The notes under the pieces are model-generated. The model was not told the DNA's origin and made no database searches. It worked only from the letters and a program-made list of their open reading frames with translations. From UBA4466 sp963925035 (GTDB lineage Bacteria; Bacteroidota; Bacteroidia; Flavobacteriales_D; Crocinitomicaceae): a DNA stretch of 64,000 nt. The stretch lies in contig CAWUSK010000019.1 in assembly GCA_963925035.1 (NCBI GenBank), forward strand, positions 1 through 64,000. Direction: 5' to 3'. Positions within the stretch are counted from its first letter, which is position 1. Every line of letters begins with the position of its first letter. Shown here piece after piece: positions 1 through 9,556 of the stretch. A program made the translations under genes and the position numbers.

Positions 1-69
1 AACTGCCTTAAAGTGCATTTCACAACTGTTTTCGTCTCGGAAATACTCGTTGAACTAGTATATTTTCAT
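1..69 (-). pseudogene. IS1595-type transposase N-terminus, broken, runs off left edge
   Basis: Read leftwards from an ATG at 69, the frame gives MKIY, then an amber stop at 57-55, then FNEYFRDENSCEMHFKAV up to the window edge. The F-x-x-x-F-x-DE-x-SC-x-x-x-F pattern resembles the start of IS1595-family transposases, just before their zinc ribbon. If so, the fifth codon (probably CAG) has become TAG and the copy is dead unless it starts downstream. Only 18 residues past the stop are visible, so the family call is tentative and the rest of the element lies outside the window. Confidence 0.38.
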
Positions 70-108
70 CTTTTTTCTTCAAATATGACGCTCAATATCG
101 TAAACTAT

Positions 109-1293
109 TTACTTTGTGGTAAGATTCAGACCAGTCAATAATTTATATCCAACATCACAAGTTAGACATTTTTTACGACTACAATGATACAGATATAAAC
201 TAAGAAGGCTTTGCGAATCGAATGCATTTTTAGGGTCAATTAAACATTTTTTCCATTTACCCATGTGTTTATTTTTTTCAGAGGGTAGGCTTTCCAATAT
301 TTCAATCGCCTTATCCACCAATCGTTCATCTCCAATTGACTCACTATTGTAGCACATAAAAGGAACTACAGCGTTAATGATCAATAGGTTAGAAAAAGAT
401 TTGTTTATTTTTCGAACATGGTTATCCTCATTCGACCAAAAATAATCGATCATCTTAAAAAATTCAGCTTTGATCTCCAAAGCGCTCAAATAAATGAATG
501 AGGTATCAAAATCATAACGTGAAACAAATTGCGCAAATTGTTTTAATCGGATATCTGGAAAGTTACTTGGACGCGTTCCTTTAAAATGCCACACACTTGT
601 ACTTTTACTTTCCCGATTTCGTTGAATCAATCCTCCTTCAGCCATTAAAAGTTGAAACTTTTGTTTGGGTGATTCTATCTGCTTCAATTGATGATGAGGA
701 ATTTTATGGACCAATTCATTAAAGCCTTGTTTGTTGATAGACGTCCCAAAGGCTGTGGCAATTAACTGATAAAAAATCGACTTGTCATCCAGATTTGCAT
801 CCTGTAACAATTTCGTTTTGATCATCATGCGTTCTGAATAAGCTCTTACTTTCATGGACTCTAAATAAATTGGGTCAATTTCAGTTAGCAAATTATGACA
901 TGGAAAATCATTTTTAATCAATGTGCCCAATTTATATTTGTTGTAATGTTCTCCATCAATATGACCCTTCAATTCTATTGTAGGAATTAAAAATCCGTCT
1001 TGATAAACAGGCTTGTCGTATTCATGTACCACATGTAAAATAACATTGTTGTATGCTTGATCGAAATGGTGGTTATGTTTGTACCAATCGGAGCTTTTTA
1101 CATGTATTTCAATGTTACCATAAAAGTCAACACCATCTATATTCACACTACCAAGTTGAAAGTCTGGTCCTTTTTGATTTTCATTGTATTCCCCAACCTT
1201 CTTCACTTCAATTGTGGAGGCGTTAATCGGAATGATTTCATGAAATGGAAGTCGTTTTTCCTTCCATATTTGATGCAGGTAATCTTCAGTCAT
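109..1293 (-). CDS. DUF2851 family protein
   Basis: A 394-residue protein that I recognise as the Bacteroidota DUF2851 family by its N-terminal half: a conserved KGPDFQ segment, then GNIEIHVKSSDW and VILHVVHEYD. The family has no established biochemical role, and no signal peptide or membrane segment is visible, so it is probably cytoplasmic. The C-terminus contains a CSRKKCLTCDVG cluster with three cysteines that could bind metal (inference). The length fits the family. The ATG at 1293 is followed at once by the family-like MTEDYLHQIW start. It is a single gene separated from the upstream gene by a strong terminator. Its 3' end faces the insertion-sequence remnant at the window edge. Confidence 0.8.
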   Translation of the reverse strand: MTEDYLHQIWKEKRLPFHEIIPINASTIEVKKVGEYNENQKGPDFQLGSVNIDGVDFYGNIEIHVKSSDWYKHNHHFDQAYNNVILHVVHEYDKPVYQDGFLIPTIELKGHIDGEHYNKYKLGTLIKNDFPCHNLLTEIDPIYLESMKVRAYSERMMIKTKLLQDANLDDKSIFYQLIATAFGTSINKQGFNELVHKIPHHQLKQIESPKQKFQLLMAEGGLIQRNRESKSTSVWHFKGTRPSNFPDIRLKQFAQFVSRYDFDTSFIYLSALEIKAEFFKMIDYFWSNEDNHVRKINKSFSNLLIINAVVPFMCYNSESIGDERLVDKAIEILESLPSEKNKHMGKWKKCLIDPKNAFDSQSLLSLYLYHCSRKKCLTCDVGYKLLTGLNLTTK

Positions 1294-1318
1294 TAGAGTG
1301 GTCTTTTACTGAAGATAC

Positions 1319-1349
1319 AAAAAAAAGGCGCTCTAAAAAATAGAGCGCC
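1319..1349 (-). terminator. Rho-independent terminator after the PorE-like gene
   Basis: Perfect 9-bp GC-rich stem GGCGCTCTA / TAGAGCGCC (1327-1335 and 1341-1349) with an A5 loop. On the minus strand it is followed by eight Ts (positions 1326-1319). It lies 22 nt past the stop codon of the gene at 1372-3501. Confidence 0.85.
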
Positions 1350-1371
1350 CTTAAATATTATTTAATTAGTA

Positions 1372-3501
1372 TCAAGGATACTTAACAAATATCAAGTGAT
1401 TTGGAGACGCCTCTGGAGCTTTAGTTGAATCGAAATCCATAGTTATTACTCGGCCTTCAGTTCGTCTATTAAATTGGTGCAGCATGTCAAACGTAACTTT
1501 GTTAGACGATCTAAAGTTATTGATGTAAGCTTCAGTCAACATTATTGTTTCAACTCCTTCCATTTCAACAGGCTCATCAACAAAGTACATTCCATTTTTC
1601 AAATAAACTGTTCTTGACTCAACCTCACCTTTACCAACAGGAACTATTCTGCGAGGATCAACACCTTTCTGTTCTACTAGGTATTTGTAGCAAGCTTTAG
1701 CACGATTCTCAGAAAGTTTCTGATTGGCTTCATTACTACCTCTAGAATCCGTGTGAGAACTTAACTCAAGAACCATTCCTGGATACTCTTCCAATAAGTT
1801 AAACACGAATATCAATGAATCCGGCGAATTGATTGTAGAATCAACTAATAAATCCCATTTGTTTAGAGGGTAACGCACCTCAGGAAGACGTATAGGCTTC
1901 TTAGGTAGCAATGCCATATCAATAATGAAGTTTTGATTGTAAGTCAAACCTTCAGTTGTAAACGACGAACCATTTTTATCTTCGTGATATCCTTCTTTAG
2001 AGATGTTGATTTTGTAACGAGACTCCTCATTTATATATCTATCACCAGTTGGTTTCTTATCCCAGAATACAGCTCCTGACTTAAGAGTATAACCTTCCCA
2101 AGTTCCACTGTTGTTATCTGTAACAACAACTCTAACATCTGGAATTTTCTTGTCTTTATTACCTAGTTCACTAACAATAACTTTTAAATCAAAAATGTTT
2201 GGAGGTAATTCATAAGAATAAATGTCTGGAACATATTCTCCATTACCACTTTTTCTTTCAGAAGTAAAGTATCCTTTCCTATCAGTTAACTCAACTAACG
2301 CATAATCATTGTTAATACCATTAATCGGTGCACCAAGATTCTTAGGGTTTTCCCATTTATTTTCAGTTCCAATTCTTGCAGCGCGCACAATGTCTAAACC
2401 TCCAAGTCCTGGCATACCATCAGTAGCATAAATCAAATCACCATTCAATGCGAACGTTGGAAATAACTCATTTCCTTTCGTGTTAATTTCTCCTCCCATA
2501 TTTACAGGTGCTGTCCAAGTATCTCCTTTTTTATCGTACGTTGTATACCATAAATCACGACCACCAAAACCGCCTGACATATCAGATGCGAAAATCAAAT
2601 ACTTTCCGTCTTCAGTACAAGGATGTCCAACCGAAATTGAATCATGATTTTTTAATGGCAATTTAACTGGATCTTTCCACTCATCTTTTCCTTTAGCTTC
2701 AGACATCCAAATATCACATCCTAGATTCATTTTCTTTAAGTTCGGACAACGTGTAAAAAACATAGTTTTATAACGAGAGTCAAAACATACAGTTCCTTCG
2801 TTGTCTTCTGTATTAATTCCTTCACCATTTGCCAAGAATGGTTCTGTCCAGTTTCCTTTTTTATCCACTCCTGAAACCCATAAATCCATGTAAGATTCTC
2901 CAGTTCTAGGGTCTTTATCTGTTCCAATACCACCTTCACGGCTTGAACCAAAATACATTTGGGATGTTTTACGATCTCCAAACATTGGCGCCATATCAAA
3001 CCCTTTTTTATTCAATGCTGCTTGATTTTCTATAACGTGACGCGTTTTCTCTGCAATAAAGTCCTTGTTTCTTTTACATGAATCAATTCCTGCCAGTGCG
3101 CGTTGTTCGCCCGGTACCAATTTCAAATAATCTTCGAAATTCGATTGAGACTTTTTATATTCAGCCATCATTAACAGCATTTCACCGTTGTATAAGTATA
3201 CTTCTGGGGCTACTTTTTGATACTCCAATAAAATGCAGCGATCGTACCACTCATTAGCCTCTCTATAACGCTCAGTCAAACGAAAAGACTCCGCTGTCTT
3301 GAAAGCCATATCTGCTTTCTTTTTAAGTGCTCCTCCACCTTTACTAGTCATCTTTGTATATGCCAAAGCACATAACTCTGCAGACTCGAAATAGTTTTCG
3401 CTTGCGTAGGATAAATCAGCTTTTACGACAGACTTGCTTTGAGCAATGAGCGCAGTAGCATAGCTCATCAAAAAAAACGTTAAGGCAATTTTCATCTTCA
3501 T
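1372..3501 (-). CDS. PorE-like OmpA-family protein (TPR, propeller, CRD, OmpA)
   Basis: A 709-residue exported protein with signal peptide MKMKIALTFFLMSYATALIAQ. In order: TPR-like helices (about 25-150), a PD40/WD40-like beta-propeller with repeated YFGSSREGG, IFASDMSGGFGGRDLW and YATDGMPGLGGLDI blades (about 160-430), a carboxypeptidase-regulatory-like fold (about 437-535), and an OmpA C-terminal peptidoglycan-binding domain (about 550-709) with the HTDSRG and LSENRA signatures near residue 580. This is the order described for PorE, a T9SS component thought to bind peptidoglycan. PorE of Porphyromonas is a lipoprotein, whereas here I see no lipobox cysteine, only a SPI-like signal. Bacteroidota often carry several paralogues of this build, so the exact T9SS role is inference. 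The gene is monocistronic and ends at a strong terminator. Confidence 0.8.
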   Translation of the reverse strand: MKMKIALTFFLMSYATALIAQSKSVVKADLSYASENYFESAELCALAYTKMTSKGGGALKKKADMAFKTAESFRLTERYREANEWYDRCILLEYQKVAPEVYLYNGEMLLMMAEYKKSQSNFEDYLKLVPGEQRALAGIDSCKRNKDFIAEKTRHVIENQAALNKKGFDMAPMFGDRKTSQMYFGSSREGGIGTDKDPRTGESYMDLWVSGVDKKGNWTEPFLANGEGINTEDNEGTVCFDSRYKTMFFTRCPNLKKMNLGCDIWMSEAKGKDEWKDPVKLPLKNHDSISVGHPCTEDGKYLIFASDMSGGFGGRDLWYTTYDKKGDTWTAPVNMGGEINTKGNELFPTFALNGDLIYATDGMPGLGGLDIVRAARIGTENKWENPKNLGAPINGINNDYALVELTDRKGYFTSERKSGNGEYVPDIYSYELPPNIFDLKVIVSELGNKDKKIPDVRVVVTDNNSGTWEGYTLKSGAVFWDKKPTGDRYINEESRYKINISKEGYHEDKNGSSFTTEGLTYNQNFIIDMALLPKKPIRLPEVRYPLNKWDLLVDSTINSPDSLIFVFNLLEEYPGMVLELSSHTDSRGSNEANQKLSENRAKACYKYLVEQKGVDPRRIVPVGKGEVESRTVYLKNGMYFVDEPVEMEGVETIMLTEAYINNFRSSNKVTFDMLHQFNRRTEGRVITMDFDSTKAPEASPNHLIFVKYP

Positions 3502-3647
3502 AAAATGTCTTTTTCAAATTGGTTGATACTAACCCAAAAGTTGAATTAGTTGTTCGTTTTCACGAGAGTAAAAGTAACAAAAATTCTAATTCAATAAACA
3601 ATGTATCATTTATTTGTATGTGCTCGGTAAATATAGTATTTTTTTAT

Positions 3648-4685
3648 TTATTCTGCCCCCGTGAATTTATCCCACTTCTCAAGTACCTTGGCAAATCCCT
3701 CGGGCAATTCTGATGTTAATTGAATAAACTCTTTTTTCTCTGGATGTTGAAATCCTAACGTTTTTGCGTGCAGTGCTTGACCAGGAAGCAGAGCAAAACA
3801 GTTCTCGATAAACTTTTTGTATTTTGAATTTGTCGTTCCTTTCAATATCGAATCCCCTCCATACTCCAAATCATGAAACAGTGGATGTCCAATAAATTTC
3901 ATATGTACACGAATTTGGTGTGTTCGTCCAGTTTCGAGTTTGCACTCTACCAAAGTAACATATCCATAACGTTTAATCACTTTGTAATGAGTAACTGCGT
4001 GTTTTCCAAAATCTCCTTCCGGAAAAACACTCATTACTTTTCTATTCTTTAGCGACCTGCCAAGGTTTCCTGTAACCGTTCCATCTTCTTCAACATCTCC
4101 CCAAACAAGCGCCCAATATCTTCGCTCTGTGGTTCTATCGTAAAATTGCTTCGCTAAATTTGTTAAGGCATATTCTGTTTTTGCAACAACTAATAATCCT
4201 GTTGTATGCTTGTCTAAACGATGTACCAGCCCTGGACGCCCAAAATAATCTTGATTTCGTTGAGGTAAATTTTCAAAATGATACACCAAAGCGTTGACGA
4301 GTGTTCCTGTATAATTTCCATAACCAGGATGTACAACCATATTGGCTTGTTTATTCACCACAATCAAATCTTCATCTTCGTAGGCGATATCAAGAGGGAT
4401 ATCTTCAGGGATTAATTCAATTTCTCGAACTGGATAAGGCAATACAATAGAGACCTCATCCCGTGCTTTGATTTTGTAATTCTGCTTTACTTTCGCTTCA
4501 TTGACTAAAATATTTCCGTTTTTAGCCGCTATTTGAATTTTATTTCGAGATGTATTTGGAAGTCGATCCATTAAAAACTTATCGATTCTCAAGGTTTCCT
4601 GTCCAGGATCCGCTGTAAATCGATAATGTTCATAGAGTTCTTCGGAGGTTGAGTCGTCCTCAATCTCTTCTATGTCTTCAGCCAT
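3648..4685 (-). CDS. rluD: RluA/RluD-family 23S rRNA pseudouridine synthase
   Basis: A 345-residue enzyme that isomerises uridine to pseudouridine in rRNA. An N-terminal S4 RNA-binding domain (about 30-85; IDKFLMDRLPNTSRNKIQ) is followed by the RluA catalytic domain, with catalytic Asp at about residue 158 in HRLDKHTTG. The HPGYGNYTGTLVNAL segment fits RluD better than RluA or RluC. The start codon shares one base with the stop of the upstream T9SS cargo gene (TAATG), so translation is probably coupled. Substrate assignment to the RluD sites of 23S rRNA is by family resemblance only. The N-terminus has about 20 acidic residues before the S4 domain, which is common in this group. Confidence 0.88.
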   Translation of the reverse strand: MAEDIEEIEDDSTSEELYEHYRFTADPGQETLRIDKFLMDRLPNTSRNKIQIAAKNGNILVNEAKVKQNYKIKARDEVSIVLPYPVREIELIPEDIPLDIAYEDEDLIVVNKQANMVVHPGYGNYTGTLVNALVYHFENLPQRNQDYFGRPGLVHRLDKHTTGLLVVAKTEYALTNLAKQFYDRTTERRYWALVWGDVEEDGTVTGNLGRSLKNRKVMSVFPEGDFGKHAVTHYKVIKRYGYVTLVECKLETGRTHQIRVHMKFIGHPLFHDLEYGGDSILKGTTNSKYKKFIENCFALLPGQALHAKTLGFQHPEKKEFIQLTSELPEGFAKVLEKWDKFTGAE

Positions 4686-6904
4686 TATTGCTTTATTATT
4701 TTAATTGATTTTGCTGAACCATTGATTTTGAAAAAGTACATTCCACTTGGGAAATCACTTATATCAATTATCGGTTGATCCGATTCAATAATTCTCTTTC
4801 CTTGAATAGTAAGAACTTCAACACTTGTGAAAGCATTGTCTTCCACTTCAATTTTCACTTGTCCCGTTGTTGGATTAGGGAAAACTTTAATCTCTAACTC
4901 TTTTCTAGGCTTTTTCTTAATTCCTAAAAAAGCATCTAGTTCTGTAGAAAAAATAGGATGAATCATTACGGAACCTTCAAATGTAGATTGCTGCCAAGAA
5001 GTGCCATTGTCCACACTGAAATGTGTTTTGTCGTTGTTTACAATATTCATGTCCAAGCCAATATTTAATCGATCTGCATCAAACTGTCGCCAACCAATAT
5101 GAAACGTTCCGGTAACCGGGACTTTTAAAGTGTCTTGGAAAAGATAAGTTGTGAACATATTCCGCTGGTACTGGTATTGCGGAGAACGAGGGAAAAACAA
5201 TTGGTCTTCGTAGATCACTGTCCCTGGAACACCTCCGTTATCTGCCCAAACAGTCAATAAAAATAATTTATCAGAAACATCATATACGGACGGCACAAAA
5301 TGAATTCGTGCTCCAATTAACGAATCTGCTTCATACGGCGTATATTTTATTGCCAATCTCGCCTGTGTGCCAGTTGGACCATAAGCCAATTCGGCTGAAC
5401 CATCATCGTAACTATAATAGTTTTCAAATATCTGTTTAGAAGAAGTAGAATCGTTTTGAGTAAAATTAGTATTCAAATGTGCGGCAGTTGAAATGAAATC
5501 AAACTCCTCTTTCATTCCAGGTTTCGTTTCATCAAATCTAGCACCTCCAGAAAAGTCATGCAACGAAGTATATGTTGTCCAAGGGGAATAATTTAAATCA
5601 AAGTTGTTTAACGAATCTTTATGCAACAAGAAGCTTCCCTCTAGAACGGAACTGTAGTAAATTGATGTGTTTCCATGTTGGTTATTCTCTGGAACATTGT
5701 CGCTGTTTCTAACAACCACTTTGACTTTATCAGACATCTTACCAACCGGATTATTTTTATAATGATCCCAAGGAACAGCTGTAAATGTTTCTAGTAATGT
5801 CAATACTGGATATACAAAAGCAAAGTCATGAATGACTGTGTCTTGAATTCCTGAAAACTTTCTAAGGTTCACATAATCCAAATGGAAATGATCTAAACTT
5901 CCCGATAGTCCACCGTAATTTTTAAACCGAAACTGAAATCCTTTTTTAAAGTAATCCGAGTTTTTTATTGCGATGTGCCCTTGTTTAAATCCTGCAAAGA
6001 CTTCGCCCTGTGCGACCCAAATTCGGTTCCATTGGTCCAAATCCTTCGCATAAAACTCTAACACCAATGAATCAGAAGATTCGGGTTGATCACCTAAACC
6101 TTTTGGTTGGTATAAGAAGCTCAAATAAATAGAATCTGCCGCCGAAGTCGTTGACATGTCAATTGGCTTTGACGTTAAATGATCAGCATAACCTGTAGTT
6201 GAAGTACCGAATGCATAAGGATAACCTTCTTCATCTAAACCGTCGAATGTTGCTACACCAAGCGACCATGGATTTAGTGCCATAGAATAGTTGTGGTATA
6301 CTTCGTTGTCCAACCAAATCAATTCAGGATTAGTTATGGTCGTAAAAAATTGCGTTGCGGAATCTTGAAAAATTTCTGCGTCTGGAATCCACAAGGTATC
6401 CGAAGGATTTGGGTAATCTACTGTATCAATAATGTTAAAAGGTGGATATACGTTTGTTGGAATATGCGTCACCGGATATGAACTTAAATCACCAATTCTA
6501 ATTTGAAGAGGTGGAAAATTATCATCGGTAATAACTCCTGAAGTTACATTTACAGTCCTTCTAAACGTTTGCTGTACGGTGTATAATTGATCATTATCCA
6601 ATTTAACATTGGACATATCCAATAAGCGATAAACCTTATCCGACGTGACACCAGCATCTAGAAAATCCGCGTTATAAGTTTGAAATTTACTTGAACTAAA
6701 CTCATCGAAAATTGGTAAATCAATTGTATCAGAGCTGAAAATAAAAGTACTATCGAATGTATTCGGATTGGCTTTTAATTGATGCGTTTTATTCTTTAAA
6801 AGATGTGGATTAGCCATTAACGGTCCAACCTCCTCACCTTGTGAAAAGGCAAAAGTACCAATAAATAAACAAGCTATTATAACTAAAACATTCTTCATAT
6901 TCAT
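4685..6904 (-). CDS. Secreted T9SS cargo protein, type A sorting domain
   Basis: A protein of about 739 residues. I place the start at the ATG at 6904 (or 6898), giving MNMKNVLVIIACLFIGTFAFSQ as signal peptide. A start further upstream at 6943 would overlap the preceding gene and bury the signal. The body is rich in Asp, Ser, Thr and aromatic residues with no recognisable enzyme domain. The last 75 residues form a type A T9SS sorting domain: VFPNPTTG, a central VEVLTIQGKRI strand, and a terminal GMYFFKINGSAKSIKIIKQ. It should therefore be exported by Sec, then by T9SS, and attached to or released at the cell surface. It sits between the PASTA protein and the pseudouridine synthase with a 4-nt gap upstream and a 1-nt overlap downstream, so it is an operon member. 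Function unknown. Confidence 0.82.
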   Translation of the reverse strand: MNMKNVLVIIACLFIGTFAFSQGEEVGPLMANPHLLKNKTHQLKANPNTFDSTFIFSSDTIDLPIFDEFSSSKFQTYNADFLDAGVTSDKVYRLLDMSNVKLDNDQLYTVQQTFRRTVNVTSGVITDDNFPPLQIRIGDLSSYPVTHIPTNVYPPFNIIDTVDYPNPSDTLWIPDAEIFQDSATQFFTTITNPELIWLDNEVYHNYSMALNPWSLGVATFDGLDEEGYPYAFGTSTTGYADHLTSKPIDMSTTSAADSIYLSFLYQPKGLGDQPESSDSLVLEFYAKDLDQWNRIWVAQGEVFAGFKQGHIAIKNSDYFKKGFQFRFKNYGGLSGSLDHFHLDYVNLRKFSGIQDTVIHDFAFVYPVLTLLETFTAVPWDHYKNNPVGKMSDKVKVVVRNSDNVPENNQHGNTSIYYSSVLEGSFLLHKDSLNNFDLNYSPWTTYTSLHDFSGGARFDETKPGMKEEFDFISTAAHLNTNFTQNDSTSSKQIFENYYSYDDGSAELAYGPTGTQARLAIKYTPYEADSLIGARIHFVPSVYDVSDKLFLLTVWADNGGVPGTVIYEDQLFFPRSPQYQYQRNMFTTYLFQDTLKVPVTGTFHIGWRQFDADRLNIGLDMNIVNNDKTHFSVDNGTSWQQSTFEGSVMIHPIFSTELDAFLGIKKKPRKELEIKVFPNPTTGQVKIEVEDNAFTSVEVLTIQGKRIIESDQPIIDISDFPSGMYFFKINGSAKSIKIIKQ

Positions 6905-6908
6905 ATTC

Positions 6909-7715
6909 TTAATTCGGTGAACCTGCAAAGTTCTTATCGGCAAATACAGAGACAGATGCTCCTGACATTACAACTCCTTCCTCGTCAAATTCAGGCGATT
7001 GAGATGTAACTCTTGCTATAGAACTATCTGCCGCAGTTATACACGATGGGCAGACTACAATAAATTCCATGTTCAACATATTCCTCACACGCATGCGCGC
7101 TTCTGAAATTGTTAATCCGTATAAATTTGGCAAAGGCTGAATAGTTCCCACCTCATTTCGTCCTACAATTAAAACAACTTTAGAACCGATCGGAATTTTT
7201 TGCCCAGCTGCGATCCTCTTCCCTTTATACAATTGTTCGATTACTGCACCATGCGCTTCCTTAGACGGTTGATAATCAAGTTTATACCTGAATTCCCTGT
7301 TTCGCAGAATACCTTCAGCAAATCTTTGAGATTTATCCACTAAGTCTGGCATCTCTACAAGTAGTGTTCTTTTTGAAACGCGTAATTTAATCGTACGACC
7401 TTCTTTCACGTATATGTTCGACTTTGCCGTTGGCAATGGATCTTGTTCCATAATGGTTCCTGCTACTTTAGAAGGGTCGTAGATAGAATCCAACACTTCG
7501 TAAAGAAGTTCAGAATCAGCCATCAAGCTGGCTAAATTATTTTGATTTTTTCCAATTAAATTGGGCACCTCGAGCTTCTGACTATTGTTAGTTGAATAGC
7601 TTAGACATTGACTCAAAATAAGTCCTCCAATAATATACGCAAGCAGAATTAATCCGAAATTGACTAAAAATCGCTTGCTCCAAATAAAATTTCCTATTTT
7701 TTTTAGTAGTATCAT
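6909..7715 (-). CDS. PASTA domain membrane protein
   Basis: A 268-residue single-pass membrane protein: a short basic cytoplasmic tail, one membrane helix (about 15-36) and three consecutive PASTA domains (about 48-115, 118-188, 190-262; each opens with a VPNLIG-, MPDLVDK- or LPNLYG-type motif). PASTA domains bind peptidoglycan or muropeptides in other bacteria, but there the domain is fused to a Ser/Thr kinase or a PBP. Here no catalytic domain is present, so the protein is probably an envelope scaffold or sensor (inference). A PASTA protein next to an RluA-family synthase is an arrangement I recall from other Bacteroidota. It lies 30 nt after the LOG gene and 4 nt before the cargo gene. Confidence 0.85.
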   Translation of the reverse strand: MILLKKIGNFIWSKRFLVNFGLILLAYIIGGLILSQCLSYSTNNSQKLEVPNLIGKNQNNLASLMADSELLYEVLDSIYDPSKVAGTIMEQDPLPTAKSNIYVKEGRTIKLRVSKRTLLVEMPDLVDKSQRFAEGILRNREFRYKLDYQPSKEAHGAVIEQLYKGKRIAAGQKIPIGSKVVLIVGRNEVGTIQPLPNLYGLTISEARMRVRNMLNMEFIVVCPSCITAADSSIARVTSQSPEFDEEGVVMSGASVSVFADKNFAGSPN

Positions 7716-7745
7716 AACTTAAATTACATCCGCAAATATACGCTT

Positions 7746-8429
7746 TTAGAAGTTTGGAGAAAGTTGATGCGACTTATAAAAGTCTTCAATTGCATCGTAT
7801 GCTTCTTTTGCCGTATCAACAACTTTAATATAATCCATATCTGCTGCAGAAACATTGTTTTCTTGATCCAACATAGCAGTTTTAATCCATTCAACCAATC
7901 CATTCCAATAAACAGAACCAATTAATACAACAGGTCGTTTATTTATTTTGTGTGTTTGCATTAGTGTCAATGCTTCAAACAATTCATCCATTGTTCCAAA
8001 TCCTCCAGGAAGCACCACAAATCCCTGTGCATATTTCACGAACATTACTTTGCGAACGAAGAAATAATCGAACGACATATTGTGTTCTTGGTCAATGTAT
8101 GGATTATGGTTTTGTTCAAACGGCAAGTCAATGTTCAGTCCAACAGATTTTCCTCCACCTTCTTGCGCACCTTTATTTGCCGCCTCCATAATTCCAGGGC
8201 CTCCTCCTGTGATTACACCGTAACCACCTTCAGCTAATAAACGTGAAACTTCGACTCCTAGTTGGTAATATTTGTTTTCAGGCTTTGTTCTAGCTGATCC
8301 AAAAACAGATATACACGGTCCAATCTTCGCCATTCTTTCATATCCGTCAACGAATTCAGCCAATATTTTAAATATCGCCCAACTGTCGTTGATTTTAATA
8401 TCGTTCCAATCTTTAATTATTTTATTCAT
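7746..8429 (-). CDS. LOG family protein (TIGR00730-type Rossmann fold)
   Basis: A protein of about 227 residues with the two hallmark motifs of the LOG / lysine-decarboxylase-like family, GGGPGIMEAANKGA and PGGFGTMDE, plus the FGSART segment. Family members hydrolyse nucleoside 5'-monophosphates at the N-glycosidic bond, and some release free cytokinin bases; the physiological substrate in Bacteroidota is not settled. I choose the ATG at 8429 (MNKIIKDWND) because relatives begin just before the NDSWAIFKI helix. An in-frame ATG at 8483 would add 18 basic residues with no family counterpart. No signal peptide, so cytoplasmic. It is the first gene of the minus-strand run that includes the PASTA protein. 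Confidence 0.85.
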   Translation of the reverse strand: MNKIIKDWNDIKINDSWAIFKILAEFVDGYERMAKIGPCISVFGSARTKPENKYYQLGVEVSRLLAEGGYGVITGGGPGIMEAANKGAQEGGGKSVGLNIDLPFEQNHNPYIDQEHNMSFDYFFVRKVMFVKYAQGFVVLPGGFGTMDELFEALTLMQTHKINKRPVVLIGSVYWNGLVEWIKTAMLDQENNVSAADMDYIKVVDTAKEAYDAIEDFYKSHQLSPNF

Positions 8430-8607
8430 CCTTGATTTTTCAGTATTCACAAGCAGTTTACTTCGACTCTTCAGAAGTAACATTCCACAAATTTCAATTA
8501 TTCTAAGTAGAACAAATTTAGTATTATATCACCTATAACGCAGTTTTTAGAGTTAAAATTATGATTGAATGACAGAAGATTAATTCAAATGCATTAACTT
8601 GGTCATC

Positions 8608-9510
8608 ATGGTCCGTTTAACCCTTATCAATCTTTCTTTATTCATCGCTTTTTCAGGAAAAACGCAGGGTTTATTCTTTACTCCGCCAGAATCGTTAAAT
8701 AAAGGTCGATTAATCGGTGTTTCTATAGGATTAGGTTCTGTTTGGGCAGGCAGCATGATTGGATTATCACAAGTTTGGTACAACGATTCAGAAAAGACGA
8801 AGTGGCATGCATTCAATGATTCGAAAGATTGGTTGCAAATGGATAAGGCTGGACATTATTATACAGCTTATAAATTGAATATGCTGACCACTGACTTATT
8901 CAGATGGTCTGGATTTAATCGCCGCAAATCTCTTTGGCTTGGAACAGGAGTAAGTTTAGGCTATCAAACGACTCTTGAAATGCTAGACGCCTATAACGCC
9001 GACTGGGGATATTCCTGGAGCGATATGCTTGCCAATGGATTAGGGACAGCTTCGTATATGGCGCAACAATTGATCTGGGACGAAGAACGGTTCATTCCTA
9101 AATTCTCGTATTACCCCACAAAATATGCTTCAGTTCGACCAGAAATACTGGGAAGTAATTTTGCTGAATCGCTCTTAAAAGATTACAACGGTCAGTCGTA
9201 TTGGTTAAGCTTTAGCCCAGGAACGTTTATGAAAGACAGCAAATTTCCGAAATGGGCATGTATCTCGATCGGATATGGAATTGATAAAAAATTGGTCGGT
9301 TCCGAAGAATACTATTTAGATCCAGCAACAGGAAATGAATACTTTTCTTCACGCGAAATTTTACTTTCACTCGACATTGACTTCAGTAAAATTCCCGTTA
9401 AAAAACCTTGGTTAAAAGCACTTTTGAAACAATTTAATTACTTAAAAGTTCCTTTTCCTGCAGTTGGAATTCGAAACGGAAAGGTATTTGGAAGTGTTTT
9501 GGGATATTAA
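8608..9510 (+). CDS. DUF2279 (YfiM-like) family protein
   Basis: A 300-residue protein matching DUF2279: WHAFNDSKDWLQMDKAGHYYTAY, followed by FRWSGFNRRKSLWLGTG, LEMLDAYNADWGYSWSDMLANGLG and a C-terminal beta-rich part. The N-terminus (about 1-20) is hydrophobic and looks like a signal peptide, and residues 30-50 form a possible membrane helix. The ATG at 8608 is preferred over the in-frame TTG at 8599. The family is described as predicted periplasmic or outer-membrane-associated, and its function is unknown. It is transcribed alone, divergent from the LOG gene and convergent with the membrane-YceI fusion. Confidence 0.72.
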   Translation: MVRLTLINLSLFIAFSGKTQGLFFTPPESLNKGRLIGVSIGLGSVWAGSMIGLSQVWYNDSEKTKWHAFNDSKDWLQMDKAGHYYTAYKLNMLTTDLFRWSGFNRRKSLWLGTGVSLGYQTTLEMLDAYNADWGYSWSDMLANGLGTASYMAQQLIWDEERFIPKFSYYPTKYASVRPEILGSNFAESLLKDYNGQSYWLSFSPGTFMKDSKFPKWACISIGYGIDKKLVGSEEYYLDPATGNEYFSSREILLSLDIDFSKIPVKKPWLKALLKQFNYLKVPFPAVGIRNGKVFGSVLGY

Positions 9511-9556
9511 AAAAGGATATTGAGACTTGTTCTTTTGAAACGTGCTAAATATTTCT

